A DNA stretch of 64,000 bases from Paenibacillus doosanensis (GCF_025060755.1 NZ_JANYUY010000029.1:31389-95388), one strand, 5' to 3'; shown: positions 34,414 to 43,994, numbered from the stretch's first letter. Numbers and translations are program-made. Notes: a model not told the origin generated them from the letters alone.

Positions 34414-35280
34414 ATGTTGCGTATAAAAGTAGGGAGAGGCATCGGCCTCTTGTTGGTTGCGATGCTCGGAATGCAGCTGCTCGCCGGCTGCCGCCAGGCG
34501 GAGAAACCGGCGCAAGAGGCGGAGCCTAAGCCGTCTACGGAGCAATTGCAGAGGGTGGAGCTGCTGAACCGGACGGCTGACGATATGTATAAGAAGGTAA
34601 TGCAGGGGGATGTTATGGGGGGGCGGGACGCGCTGCAGCAGCTGAGCGATCAAGTGACGACGATTCGTTACGAGGGGCTTACGACACTGGACGGGCTGCA
34701 CGCTCTGACGGAAGCCGTCACTCAGGGCAAGAGAGTGTTCAATGCGGCGCGTTTCTCGCCGGATGAAGGACAAGTAGCCGCCGCGCAAATCCGTCTGGCC
34801 ACCGACGCGTTGTCGCATCCGGAGCAGCCGATGTGGCTGCAGTACTACAAGCTGCTGCAGGACGACGTGAACGGAATCGAGCAGGCGGCGAAGGATAAAG
34901 AAGCGCAGCAGTTTCAGAAATCGGTGTTTCTGTTTGAACGGCATATTTCGATCATTCATCCGAGCCTTTTGATCAGCAGAGACGCAACCGATGTGGAGAA
35001 GCTGGATTCGCTGGTTACTTTCATGAGCGGACAAGCCCGGACGGAGAAAGAGCCTTATCAACCGGTCGGCAACCTGCTGCCGACGGTCCGGCAAATGCTC
35101 GACAAGCTGTTCTTGAAGAAGGATACGACCGCCTTCCTGCCTGTCGTCGACGATCGAAATCCGATTCTGTGGACGTTTGCGATCGGTTCGGTTATTTTGG
35201 CCGCACTTGGGTTCGCAGGCTGGCGGCTGGCGAAGAAAGACAACGGCTTGGTGCTAGTCCGCAAGAAAGACGAAGCATAG
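34414..35280 (+). CDS. ypjB: Sporulation protein YpjB
   Basis: 288 residues, ATG 34414. N-terminal signal with lipobox LLAGC (Cys26), a helical extracytoplasmic domain rich in Gln and Lys, and a C-terminal membrane helix (WTFAIGSVILAALGFAGW) followed by a basic tail. This matches the YpjB family. B. subtilis ypjB is a sporulation gene with an incompletely known role. The gene ends only three bases from the convergent ypjC-like gene. Confidence 0.82.
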   Translation: MLRIKVGRGIGLLLVAMLGMQLLAGCRQAEKPAQEAEPKPSTEQLQRVELLNRTADDMYKKVMQGDVMGGRDALQQLSDQVTTIRYEGLTTLDGLHALTEAVTQGKRVFNAARFSPDEGQVAAAQIRLATDALSHPEQPMWLQYYKLLQDDVNGIEQAAKDKEAQQFQKSVFLFERHISIIHPSLLISRDATDVEKLDSLVTFMSGQARTEKEPYQPVGNLLPTVRQMLDKLFLKKDTTAFLPVVDDRNPILWTFAIGSVILAALGFAGWRLAKKDNGLVLVRKKDEA

Positions 35281-35283
35281 CGA

Positions 35284-36153
35284 TTATTCGGGCTTAAAGC
35301 CCTCCCCAACTACGTCATGAACCTCGTTGATTATGATAAATGCGCGAGGATCGACGGAACGGGCGAGGTCTTTAAGCCTTTTCATTTCCTGCCGGTAGAC
35401 GACGCAATAGACGACGTTCTTATGGGCTTTGGAGTACGCGCCGACGGCGGGAATAATGGTAGCTCCGCGGTCCATATGCTCCGCAATTTTGGCGACGAGC
35501 TCTTCGGCGTGATCGGTGATGACGGTAAACGCCCGTGCGGCGTAGGCCCCTTCGATAATAATGTCGATCACTTTGGTCGTAATGAAGACGACGACGAAGG
35601 TATACAATATTTTTTCCTTAGGGATAAAAAATAGCGCCGAGCCGATGACCAGACAGTCGAATACGAGAATGACCCGGCCCATGCTCCAGCCGAGCCACTT
35701 TTGCCCGATCGTAGCTATAATATCCGACCCGCCTGTCGTGCCGCCGTACCGGAAGACAAGCCCCAGACCGACGCCCAGCGTGACGCCTGCATAGGCGACG
35801 GCCAGAAAGTAGTCGTGTTCGGAGTGAAACGGCACAATCCAGCCGCGATGGATCAGTTGTTCCATTATCCAGAGGAAAAAAGATAGAGAGACAGTGCCGA
35901 TCACCGTGTTGAGCATCGTTTCCTTGCCGAGAACTTTCCATCCCAAATAAAATAGCGGGATATTAATGACCAATGTCGTCGCGGACGGAGGAAGATGAAA
36001 GCTGTAATTGAGCAAGAGAGCGATTCCGGTGATCCCGCCCTCCATAAGCTCGTTTGAAATAACGAAATAATGAAGGCCGAAAGCGTAGATTGCCGTCCCT
36101 AACGTGATGGGCAGCAGGTTCTTCCATTTGACGAGCGGATAAGAGGATAACAG
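35284..36153 (-). CDS. ypjC: YitT-family membrane protein (YpjC-like) with non-canonical start
   Basis: About 289 residues. The first in-frame ATG, at 36045, would remove the conserved LPITLGTAIYAFGLHYFVI segment, which is present in frame upstream without a stop. No ATG, GTG or TTG occurs in frame there. A CTG at 36153-36151 lies nine bases after GGGAGG (36168-36163) and is the best start; an ATT at 36159 is the alternative. Several membrane helices form the YitT domain and a C-terminal DUF2179 domain ends near the stop. Function unknown. Confidence 0.75.
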   Translation of the reverse strand: MLSSYPLVKWKNLLPITLGTAIYAFGLHYFVISNELMEGGITGIALLLNYSFHLPPSATTLVINIPLFYLGWKVLGKETMLNTVIGTVSLSFFLWIMEQLIHRGWIVPFHSEHDYFLAVAYAGVTLGVGLGLVFRYGGTTGGSDIIATIGQKWLGWSMGRVILVFDCLVIGSALFFIPKEKILYTFVVVFITTKVIDIIIEGAYAARAFTVITDHAEELVAKIAEHMDRGATIIPAVGAYSKAHKNVVYCVVYRQEMKRLKDLARSVDPRAFIIINEVHDVVGEGFKPE

Positions 36154-36345
36154 AGAAATCGACCTCCCGGAAAATGAACTTTCAAGACATATAACGACCG
36201 GATTAGTGTAAGTTTAATCATAGTATGCCTTAGTTTCAAGCAAAAAAAATTTGTCATCCCCAGACGTTTGCGATAACATGGTATATAGGATCGGTAACGA
36301 CAAATGAATGTTTATGCATAAAGACAAGGTTGGTGAGCAGCGTAC

Positions 36346-36684
36346 ATGGCCGAAAAAACGTTACAGGAACTTCAACAGGAAGTCGACCAATACATATCGC
36401 AGTTTAAAGAAGGATATTTCAGCCCGCTTGCGATGCTGGCCAGAATGTCCGAGGAAGTCGGGGAGCTTGCAAGGGAAGTGAACCATCAATTCGGCGAAAA
36501 GCCGAAAAAAGCTTCGGAAGAAGACAACTCCATCGAATTGGAGCTCGGCGATATTTTGTTTATAACGATCTGTTTTGCCAATTCCTTAGGCATCGATCTG
36601 ACGGAAGCGCATGACAAGATTATGCATAAATTTCGCACAAGAGACGCTAACCGGTGGACAAAAATAAACACGGATAACGAATAA
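36346..36684 (+). CDS. ypjD: MazG-like nucleotide pyrophosphohydrolase (YpjD)
   Basis: 112 residues, an all-helical MazG-type domain. The metal motif is MSEEVGELAREVNH with the downstream ELELGDILF acidic pair. Such enzymes hydrolyse non-canonical nucleoside triphosphates to monophosphates. In B. subtilis ypjD lies in the same place before dapB. ATG 36346 follows a modest TTGGTGAG. Confidence 0.88.
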   Translation: MAEKTLQELQQEVDQYISQFKEGYFSPLAMLARMSEEVGELAREVNHQFGEKPKKASEEDNSIELELGDILFITICFANSLGIDLTEAHDKIMHKFRTRDANRWTKINTDNE

Positions 36685-36729
36685 AGCTCATATGCTGTAC
36701 CATCACCTTGCCGAAGGAGGATGGGGCTG

Positions 36730-37245
36730 ATGACAGGGCATGAGCTGATTCAAAAAGCGTACGATGCCATACTCCATAATGATTTTGAGAGCGCGATAGA
36801 ATGGTTCGAGCAGGCGATTGCCATGGAACCGGGTAACGCCGCCTTTCATTATAGATTATCGATCACGTACGCCAGAAGCAACAAGCTGGTCAAGGCGCTG
36901 GAGCACGCTTCCCAAGCGATTGAGCTGGACCCGGACGAAGAGCATTACCGGTATCATCTGCAGCATCTTAAAGCCAAAGAGATCGTCAGGCAAGCGGAGG
37001 CGTATTTGGAGAAAGCCGGGGATCAAGCGTGGCTGGCTATTTCGCTGCTGAAGCAGGCCATCGCGCTGGATTCGTTGTCGTCGGAGGCGTTTTTGCTCTT
37101 AGGGGTCGCTTATGCGGAGGTTCAGGAGTACAGTCAGGCGATTGCTGCGATCCGCGAGCTGCTCAAGCTCGATCCGCAGCATGAAGCCGGCATTCGGCTG
37201 CTGGAAGAGTGCCGCGCCAAATGGAAGGAATATATGCAGTCGTAG
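36730..37245 (+). CDS. TPR-repeat protein
   Basis: 171 residues with about four tetratricopeptide repeats, for example ALEHASQAIELDPDEEHYRY and AIAAIRELLKLDPQHEAG. A cytosolic protein-binding scaffold; partner unknown. ATG 36730 is taken because AGGAGG at 36715-36720 is correctly spaced to it and touches the ATG at 36721. Lies between ypjD and dapB, an insertion relative to B. subtilis. Confidence 0.85.
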   Translation: MTGHELIQKAYDAILHNDFESAIEWFEQAIAMEPGNAAFHYRLSITYARSNKLVKALEHASQAIELDPDEEHYRYHLQHLKAKEIVRQAEAYLEKAGDQAWLAISLLKQAIALDSLSSEAFLLLGVAYAEVQEYSQAIAAIRELLKLDPQHEAGIRLLEECRAKWKEYMQS

Positions 37246-37285
37246 CGATCTAACACTTTTGTTGAATGAAAGGAAAGAATAGATA

Positions 37286-38089
37286 ATGAGTCGAATTCGA
37301 GTGGCTGTAGCAGGCGCAAGCGGCAGAATGGGCCGTGAAGTAGTAAAAATGGTGTTGGGCGATCCCGAGCTGGAACTGGTCGCGGCCGTAAGCCGGACTT
37401 CCGATCCTACGGTCGACGCGGGAAGATTTGTCGGTATGGACCCGTGCGGAATTCATATGAGCAATGATCTGGAGATGGCTTTGGTAGAAGGGAAGCCGGA
37501 CGTGCTCGTCGATTTCACGGCTCCTCATTCGGCGGTTCTCCATACCGCTCTGGCGCTGCGTCATAAGGTTCGTCCCGTTATGGGAACGACCGGGTTTACT
37601 CCGGAGGATATCGAGAATTTGGACAAGCAATGCAGAGAGCTTGGAATCGGCGGCATTATCGCCCCGAACTTCTCGATCGGAGCCATTCTGATGATGAAGT
37701 TTGCCGCGCAAGCCGCCAAGTATATGCCGCATTTGGAGATTATCGAATACCACGGCGATCAGAAGCTGGATGCCCCGTCCGGTACGGCGGTCAAGACGGC
37801 CGAGCTGATTTCGCAGACGCGTCAGGAGCTCCGTCAAGGCAATCCTAACGAAGAAGAAACGATTGAAGGTTCCCGCGGCGGACTATACAATGGATTTAGA
37901 ATACATAGCGTCCGGCTGCCTGGCGTGTTCGCGCAGCAGGAGGTTATCTTCGGAGCGTTCGGGCAGACGCTGAAAATCCGCCACGATTCCTACGATCGCG
38001 CCGGATATATGCCAGGAGTCAACGTTGCCGTGAAAAAGGTAATGGATATTACCGGCATGGTGTACGGTTTTGAACATTTTATAGATTAA
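37286..38089 (+). CDS. dapB: 4-Hydroxy-tetrahydrodipicolinate reductase
   Basis: 267 residues. Reduces the DapA product on the lysine, diaminopimelate and dipicolinate route, so it serves both cell wall and spore. NAD(P) site AVAGASGRMGREVVK; catalytic EYHGDQKLDAPSGTA; substrate motif NFSIGAILM. ATG 37286 follows AAAGGAAAG. Starts a compact run dapB-mgsA-bshB1-bshA. Confidence 0.97.
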   Translation: MSRIRVAVAGASGRMGREVVKMVLGDPELELVAAVSRTSDPTVDAGRFVGMDPCGIHMSNDLEMALVEGKPDVLVDFTAPHSAVLHTALALRHKVRPVMGTTGFTPEDIENLDKQCRELGIGGIIAPNFSIGAILMMKFAAQAAKYMPHLEIIEYHGDQKLDAPSGTAVKTAELISQTRQELRQGNPNEEETIEGSRGGLYNGFRIHSVRLPGVFAQQEVIFGAFGQTLKIRHDSYDRAGYMPGVNVAVKKVMDITGMVYGFEHFID

Positions 38090-38131
38090 TGTCTCACGAA
38101 GATTTACAGTGACTAAAGGAGCCTAACAGGG

Positions 38132-38557
38132 ATGTCAATGAAAATAGCGCTAATTGCACACGATAGAAAAAAAGAAGAAATGGTAAACTTCATTACCGCC
38201 TACGAGACCGTTTTTGAACACCATGAGCTGTTCGCTACAGGAACGACGGGAACGAGAATTATGGAACAAACGAAGCTGCAAATTCATCGCTTTATGTCCG
38301 GACCGCTTGGCGGGGACCAGCAGATCGGCGCGATGGTGGCGACGAACGATATGGATCTGATCATCTTTTTGCGCGACCCATTGATGGCGCAGCCTCACGA
38401 GCCGGATATCATTGCGCTGCTGCGTCTATGCGACGTGCAGGGGATTCCGGTGGCGACGAATATTGCGACGGCGGAGATCCTGGTCAAGGCGCTCGACCGC
38501 GGAGATTTTGCGTGGAGAGAGCTGGTGCACAAATATAAGCCGGGTGTGCCGGAATGA
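38132..38557 (+). CDS. mgsA: Methylglyoxal synthase
   Basis: 141 residues. Converts dihydroxyacetone phosphate to methylglyoxal, a bypass under phosphate limitation. [16 protein letters not shown], the phosphate-binding [10 protein letters not shown] and catalytic [12 protein letters not shown] motifs are present. ATG 38132 or ATG 38138 could be used. Its stop overlaps the bshB1 ATG. Confidence 0.97.
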   Translation: MSMKIALIAHDRKKEEMVNFITAYETVFEHHELFATGTTGTRIMEQTKLQIHRFMSGPLGGDQQIGAMVATNDMDLIIFLRDPLMAQPHEPDIIALLRLCDVQGIPVATNIATAEILVKALDRGDFAWRELVHKYKPGVPE

Positions 38558-39252
38558 CGGAAGCGCTCGATATTCTCATTTTCGGCGCGCATCCCGACGA
38601 TGCCGAGATCGGTATGGGGGGAACGATCGCCAAGCATACGGCGGCAGGGTATAAAGTCGGCATCTGTGACTTAACTTATGCGGAGATGTCCTCGAACGGC
38701 ACGGTAGAGCTTCGTCAGAAGGAAGCCGCGCAGGCGTCCGATATTTTGGGGCTTGCGGCGCGCAGCAATCTGGGGCTTCCCGATCGCGGATTGCGGATGG
38801 AGCCGGATCAGATTCGGGCCATTACGCTGCAAATTCGCAAGTATAAGCCAAGAATCGTCTTTGCGCCGTATTGGGAAGACCGCCATCCGGATCATATTGC
38901 GTGCAGCAAGCTGGTGCAGGAGGCGCTGTTCAACGCCAAGCTGAGGAAATACGAGCCGCAGACGGAAGCGCATACGGTAGTACAAAGTTATTTTTACTTT
39001 ATTAACGATGTCGCCGAGTCGGATCTGCTCGTGGATATTACGGACGTGCATGGACGCAAGATGCAGGCGCTCGGAGCTTACCGTACGCAATTCGAGGCTG
39101 TCGGGGCGAACAACGATTTCGTCGCCACCCCTCTTAACCAAGGATACTTGGAAAGAGTGGAGGCCAAGGATCGCATGCTCGGGCAAAAGCGGATGGTTCC
39201 GTATGCCGAAGGATTTGTAAGCAAGCTTCCTTATATGGTCGATTTATTTTGA
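38554..39252 (+). CDS. bshB1: Bacillithiol biosynthesis deacetylase BshB1
   Basis: 232 residues. Removes the acetyl group from GlcNAc-malate to give GlcN-malate in bacillithiol synthesis. Zinc motif [15 protein letters not shown] and the second His in [21 protein letters not shown] overlap with mgsA. Works directly after BshA, encoded next. Confidence 0.95.
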   Translation: MTEALDILIFGAHPDDAEIGMGGTIAKHTAAGYKVGICDLTYAEMSSNGTVELRQKEAAQASDILGLAARSNLGLPDRGLRMEPDQIRAITLQIRKYKPRIVFAPYWEDRHPDHIACSKLVQEALFNAKLRKYEPQTEAHTVVQSYFYFINDVAESDLLVDITDVHGRKMQALGAYRTQFEAVGANNDFVATPLNQGYLERVEAKDRMLGQKRMVPYAEGFVSKLPYMVDLF

Positions 39253-39326
39253 CGGCAGGAAGACGGATATACATAACGGGATAAACGAATAAGATACTTA
39301 ACATATGAGGCAAGGGAGGGGAGCGC

Positions 39327-40496
39327 ATGAAGGATCGGTTGAAAATCGGAATTACTTGTTATCCTACGCTGGGCGGCTCGGGCGTCGTGGCGACCGAGCT
39401 CGGCAAGCTGCTGGCGGAACAAGGACATCAGGTGCATTTCATTACGCACAGCATGCCGTTTCGGCTTGGGAAGTTTGATAAAAATATTTTTTATCATGAA
39501 GTGGAAGTCAATGATTATTATGTGTTCAAATATCCTCCGTACGATTTGTCTCTGGCCAGCAAGCTGGCCCAGGTCGTTCAACTGGAGGAGCTCGATCTGC
39601 TTCACGTTCATTATGCGATTCCGCATGCGGTGTGCGCTCTGCTCGCCAAGCAAATGGTAGGAGACAGGGTCAAGGTAGTTACCACCTTGCACGGCACCGA
39701 TATTACGGTGCTGGCGCAGGATGAATCGCTGAGCGATCTGATCCGCTACGCCATTAACGGGAGCGATGCGGTCACCGCCGTATCCCGGGACTTGATCCAG
39801 GAAACGCGCAAGCTGCTTTCGATCGAGAAGCCGATTGATCTGGCTTATAACTTTGTCGACAAGCGGGTTTACTATCCGCGCGAGGTGACCGCCTTGCGTA
39901 AGGAGTTCGCGCATCCTGACGAGAAAATATTGATCCATATTTCTAACTTCCGCCCGGTCAAGCGGGTAACGGATGTGGTGGAAGTATTCGATAAAATTTG
40001 CCGCGACGTGCCGTCCAGGCTGCTGTTTGTCGGCGAAGGCCCGGAATTGTCCAAGGTGCTTTGCAAGGTGAAGGAGCGCGGATTGCTCGACAGAGTTACC
40101 TTCTGCGGCAAGCAGGACGATGTGGCGCAGCTTCTCTCGTTGTCCGACGTGATGCTGCTGCCTTCCGAGAAGGAAAGCTTCGGGCTCGTGGCTCTGGAGG
40201 CGATGGCTTGCGGCGTGCCTTCCGTCGCATCGAATGCCGGGGGCATTCCTGAGCTGATCACTCACGGGGAAACCGGATTTTTGGCGGATATCGGAGATGT
40301 CGACCAAATGGCTTATTATACGAAAATGCTGCTGACCGATAAGGCGTTGTACGAGAAAGTGACGCAAGCTTGTCTGCACAGAGCGAGGTTTACGTTCTGT
40401 AACGATGTGATTACCCGTCAGTATGAGGAAATATATTATCGGGTACTGGAGAGACCGATGCCCGAGGAACTAAAGATGAAACCGATGAATTGTTGA
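39327..40496 (+). CDS. bshA: N-acetyl-alpha-D-glucosaminyl L-malate synthase
   Basis: 389 residues, GT4-type glycosyltransferase. Couples UDP-GlcNAc to malate, the first step of bacillithiol synthesis. KIGITCYPTLGGSGVVATELG at the start, then HVHYAIPHAV, ISNFRPVKR and the nucleotide-binding SEKESFGLVALEAMACG motif are diagnostic. ATG 39327 follows AAGGGAGGGG. Confidence 0.96.
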   Translation: MKDRLKIGITCYPTLGGSGVVATELGKLLAEQGHQVHFITHSMPFRLGKFDKNIFYHEVEVNDYYVFKYPPYDLSLASKLAQVVQLEELDLLHVHYAIPHAVCALLAKQMVGDRVKVVTTLHGTDITVLAQDESLSDLIRYAINGSDAVTAVSRDLIQETRKLLSIEKPIDLAYNFVDKRVYYPREVTALRKEFAHPDEKILIHISNFRPVKRVTDVVEVFDKICRDVPSRLLFVGEGPELSKVLCKVKERGLLDRVTFCGKQDDVAQLLSLSDVMLLPSEKESFGLVALEAMACGVPSVASNAGGIPELITHGETGFLADIGDVDQMAYYTKMLLTDKALYEKVTQACLHRARFTFCNDVITRQYEEIYYRVLERPMPEELKMKPMNC

Positions 40497-40545
40497 GCGG
40501 TACCGTGCCGGATGATTCGGCCGATTACGCATGCGGGGGTCTGAA

Positions 40546-41853
40546 ATGCAGGAGCCGTTGGAGCGATTGGAACGGGGAGCTCTCACCATTGTGGAGGCCC
40601 TGATGAAGCAAGGATATGAAGCCTATCTGGTCGGCGGCTGCGTCCGCGATAAGCTGCTGAGCCGCAAAGTGAAGGACTACGATATCGCCACCTCGGCAAA
40701 GCCGGAGCAGGTGAAGTCGGCGTTCGCGCGAACGATACCGACAGGTCTTCAGCATGGCACGGTTACCGTCGTGATCGAAGGCCAGCCTTATGAAGTGACC
40801 ACGTTCCGCAAAGAGGATGCCTACGAGGATCACCGCCGGCCGGCCGGGGTGGAATACATAGACAGCTTATACGAAGACCTGCGCCGCCGCGATTTTACGA
40901 TGAATGCGATGGCGCTCGATTTGGAGGGCAGGCTGATCGATCCGTTTCACGGGAGGGCCGACATGGAGCAGGGCATACTGCGCTGCGTCGGCGAAGCCAA
41001 GGAGCGGTTCGAGGAAGACGCGCTGCGGATTCTCCGCTGCATCCGCTTCGCCGCGGAATACTCCATGGAGGTGGAAGGCGCTACGTGGGAAGCGCTGCTT
41101 GCGCAAGTCCACTTGCTGAAGCATATTGCCATGGAACGGGTCCGTATGGAGCTGGAGCGGATGATTGCCGGAGCCGCGCCGGTGAAGGCGGTCAAACTGC
41201 TGGCGGCAAGCGGAGCGCTGCGTTACTGCAAGCTGCCGCTTCTGCTGGCCGATGTCAGCCCGGACCGGCTGTCCGAAGGGCTGGCGCAGCTTCATTCGCC
41301 GCTTGAGCGTTGGGCTTATATGTATTTACAGCTCGGAGCCGAGGCGAAGGCGGTAGAGGAGGAACTGAGAAATCTGACTTTCTCGAACCATCAGGTCGAG
41401 GAAGTGCGGCTTATTATCGCCGCAGCCCGCAATGTAGCCGGCTGCTTGAACGGCGACCCGGCCGGAGAGGTCACCGCTTCTTCCTACGGAGAGTCGTGGA
41501 AGTTGGCCGCGGTTCGATTCGGCAAGCAGGCCGTACGATCTCTAGGCGCCATTCTCGCCATAGATGAAGATGCGGCCGCTTCGGCGGGAATTGAGAGCGG
41601 TCAAGCCCGCAGCCTTGCCGGCGGCAGCGTTGTCTGGCTCGATGAGATGCCGGTCGGCAAGACGGTGGAGCTGCAGGTTAACGGAGGCGAGCTGATCTCA
41701 CATATCGGCAAGCCTGCGGGGCCTTGGGTAGCTCCGGTACTGCAGCATTTATTAAGAGCCGCTGCGCTGGGGACTATTCCCAACAGTAAAGAAGCTCTGC
41801 TGCTTGAAGCGCGGCGCTATGATCAATTAACTGAGCGGGAACGGGATGAATGA
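40546..41853 (+). CDS. cca: CCA-adding tRNA nucleotidyltransferase
   Basis: 435 residues. Adds or repairs the 3' CCA of tRNA. The head domain motifs are YLVGGCVRDKLLSRKVKDYD, with the DxD metal pair, and RRRDFTMNAMALD; EDALRILRCIRFAAEY is also conserved. ATG 40546 follows CGGGGGT; ATG 40531 lies ahead of that site. The 3' end overlaps birA by four bases. Confidence 0.95.
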   Translation: MQEPLERLERGALTIVEALMKQGYEAYLVGGCVRDKLLSRKVKDYDIATSAKPEQVKSAFARTIPTGLQHGTVTVVIEGQPYEVTTFRKEDAYEDHRRPAGVEYIDSLYEDLRRRDFTMNAMALDLEGRLIDPFHGRADMEQGILRCVGEAKERFEEDALRILRCIRFAAEYSMEVEGATWEALLAQVHLLKHIAMERVRMELERMIAGAAPVKAVKLLAASGALRYCKLPLLLADVSPDRLSEGLAQLHSPLERWAYMYLQLGAEAKAVEEELRNLTFSNHQVEEVRLIIAAARNVAGCLNGDPAGEVTASSYGESWKLAAVRFGKQAVRSLGAILAIDEDAAASAGIESGQARSLAGGSVVWLDEMPVGKTVELQVNGGELISHIGKPAGPWVAPVLQHLLRAAALGTIPNSKEALLLEARRYDQLTERERDE

Positions 41854-42833
41854 TGAACATAAACGAACATTTGCTGCGTACGTTCGAGGCCAGGCCGGGC
41901 GAGTTTCTGTCGGGAGAAGAGCTCAGCGCGACGCTGCAGGTGAGCCGGACGGCGATCTGGAAGCATATCGAAAGGTTGCGCCAAGAAGGATATGAATTCG
42001 AAGCGGTGTCGCGCAAAGGCTATCGCCTCGTCGCCAAGCCGGACAAGCTGGATGTGGAGGCTATTTTAGGCCGCCTGCATACGCGCGTCATGGGGCGGAG
42101 CATACATTACATGAACGAGGTGGATTCCACCAATAACGTAGCCAGAGAGCTTGTTCAGCAGGGGGCGCAGGAAGGCACTCTCGTCGTTGCCGAGCAGCAG
42201 CTCGCCGGCCGGGGACGGCTGGGACGCAAGTGGCATTCGCCGAAAGGGAAGGGGCTGTGGATGACGCTGATCCTAAAGCCGCGCATTCCGCTGCATTTTA
42301 CTCCCCAACTGACTCTTCTTGTAGCCGTTGCTTTATGCAGGTCTCTCCGGCAAATTTCATCGCTGCCTATCGGAATCAAATGGCCCAACGATTTGCTTAT
42401 CGACGGGAAGAAGATCAGCGGCATTTTGCTTGAATCGAGCGCGGAAGAAGAAAATTTGAATTATGTCGTAGCGGGAGTGGGGATCGGAGTTAATTTGCTG
42501 CCGGACGATTATCCCGATGACGAGTTGAGAGCGAAAGCGACTTCGCTCGCGATCGAAGCGGGTCATACATTGGACCGGTCGGAAATTCTCGTTGCCTTTT
42601 TGCAGGAGCTGGAAAGCTTGTACGATATATATCACGAACAGGGCTTTGGACCGATCAAGCTGCTATGGGAAGCGCTCAGCGTTTCGTTGAACCGCCCGGT
42701 CACCTGTCAAACCCCAAAAGGGTTGGCGGAAGGGACATCGCTCGGCATCGACGAGAGCGGAGCTCTAATAGTAAAGCTGCAGGACGGTACCGTGACCAAG
42801 TGGTATTCGGGGGATATTCAATTTTCTTCCTGA
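41850..42833 (+). CDS. birA: Biotin-protein ligase / biotin repressor
   Basis: 327 residues. N-terminal winged helix (SGEELSATLQVSRTAIWKHI) for DNA binding, then the ligase domain with GRGRLGRKWHSPKGKGLW, the biotinyl-AMP loop, and a C-terminal SH3-like domain. Biotinylates acetyl-CoA carboxylase and other carriers and can repress biotin genes. Starts at ATGATG overlapping the cca stop. No biotin genes are in the window. Confidence 0.95.
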   Translation: MMNINEHLLRTFEARPGEFLSGEELSATLQVSRTAIWKHIERLRQEGYEFEAVSRKGYRLVAKPDKLDVEAILGRLHTRVMGRSIHYMNEVDSTNNVARELVQQGAQEGTLVVAEQQLAGRGRLGRKWHSPKGKGLWMTLILKPRIPLHFTPQLTLLVAVALCRSLRQISSLPIGIKWPNDLLIDGKKISGILLESSAEEENLNYVVAGVGIGVNLLPDDYPDDELRAKATSLAIEAGHTLDRSEILVAFLQELESLYDIYHEQGFGPIKLLWEALSVSLNRPVTCQTPKGLAEGTSLGIDESGALIVKLQDGTVTKWYSGDIQFSS

Positions 42834-42862
42834 AAAGTGCGCCAGCGTGTCGAAAAAGGGTG

Positions 42863-42889
42863 TTGTAAGAAAGAAAAGTCTGGTATAAT
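42863..42889 (+). promoter_or_regulatory. Promoter of the panBCD leader
   Basis: TTGTAA (42863-42868), 15 bases, and an extended -10 TGGTATAAT (42881-42889). Start near 42896. The short spacer is compensated by the TGn extension. Confidence 0.65.
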
Positions 42890-42895
42890 GTTCAT

Positions 42896-43086
42896 GCAAG
42901 GCGATATCCATGGGAATTGCACTTGCTGAACGATCGGAAGTTCTTACCAGACATGACGGACAATTGCATAGCTTTACCTGGAATATGTCGGATTCTGCTC
43001 TGAGCCTAACGGACCGAGACAGAAGGATCATATGATTTTTTTTGCCATGTGAACCTTTTAGCTCCCGTAGGCTAAAAGGTTTTTTT
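42896..43086 (+). promoter_or_regulatory. Attenuator-like leader of panB
   Basis: A 190-nt transcribed leader ending in an intrinsic terminator (43052-43086) placed before panB, so genes downstream are made only on readthrough. Candidate alternative pairing GACAT (42951-42955 region) with ATGTC (near 42985-42989) is seen, but I could not settle the fold. A structured RNA called the pan motif is known upstream of panB in Firmicutes; this may be one. No T-box signature is present. Confidence 0.5.
43052..43086 (+). terminator. Terminator upstream of panB
   Basis: AACCTTTTAGC (43052-43062) pairs with GCTAAAAGGTT (43071-43081), followed by a T-run. Confidence 0.92.
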
Positions 43087-43130
43087 GTTTATACTACAAC
43101 TTATCGGCGTAAAACGTTGGAGGAAGGTGA

Positions 43131-43994
43131 GTGTTTGTGATGGAAAAACGGAGACCGGTAACAACAGCCAAGCTGAAAAAGATGAAGGAAGAAGGAACAC
43201 CCATCTCCATAATTACCGCCTACGACTATCCGTCGGCCCGATTGGCCGAGGAAGCGGGAATCGACGCCATCTTGGTCGGCGATTCTTTGGGCAATGTCGT
43301 ATTGGGGTACGACTCCACGATTCCTGTCACTCTGGACGATATGGTATATCATTCCCGTGCGGTTGCCAGAGCGGCGCAAACGGCGTTTGTCGTTACGGAT
43401 CTGCCCTTTATGACTTATCACGGAAGCGTGGATCAGACGCTGCGCAACGCAGCCAGAATCATGCAGGAGGGCTGTGCTAAGGCGGTCAAGATGGAAGGCG
43501 GAACGGAAATCGCCGCGGCGGTAGAAGCCTGTACGAAGGCGGGCATTCCCGTAATGGCCCACATCGGCTTGACCCCCCAGTCGATTCATCAAATCGGCGG
43601 TTTTAAAATTCAAGGAAAAAGTACCGAGCAGGCGAAGAAGCTGCTGGAAGACGCTAAAGCCTTGGAGCAAGCAGGAGCATTCGCCATCGTGCTCGAGCTG
43701 ATGACGGATCAGCTGTCGGAGCATATTACAGCCGAGCTGTCGATTCCAACGATCGGCATCGGCGCGGGTCCTCATTGCGACGGACAGGTGCTGGTATTCC
43801 ATGACGCGCTCGGCTACGCCTCGGACATCGTTCCTAAGCGTATGGTCAAGGAATACGCCCAAGTCGGAAACATCATCCGCGAAGGTTTGAAGCAGTATGC
43901 CGACGAAGTGAAGCAGCGCCGCTTTCCGCTGCCGGAGCATTCCTTTCAAATGGAAGATCAGGTAGCCGAATTTTTGTACGGAAGCAAGAAATAA
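43131..43994 (+). CDS. panB: 3-Methyl-2-oxobutanoate hydroxymethyltransferase
   Basis: About 287 residues. First committed step of pantothenate synthesis. AYDYPSARLAEEAGIDAILVG contains a metal Asp, GDSLGNVVLGYDST follows, and KMEGGTEIA and AHIGLTPQS are conserved. GTG 43131 is best spaced from GGAGG (43119-43123); GTG 43137 or ATG 43140 are alternatives giving the same core. Expression likely depends on readthrough of the terminator just upstream. Confidence 0.95.
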   Translation: MFVMEKRRPVTTAKLKKMKEEGTPISIITAYDYPSARLAEEAGIDAILVGDSLGNVVLGYDSTIPVTLDDMVYHSRAVARAAQTAFVVTDLPFMTYHGSVDQTLRNAARIMQEGCAKAVKMEGGTEIAAAVEACTKAGIPVMAHIGLTPQSIHQIGGFKIQGKSTEQAKKLLEDAKALEQAGAFAIVLELMTDQLSEHITAELSIPTIGIGAGPHCDGQVLVFHDALGYASDIVPKRMVKEYAQVGNIIREGLKQYADEVKQRRFPLPEHSFQMEDQVAEFLYGSKK

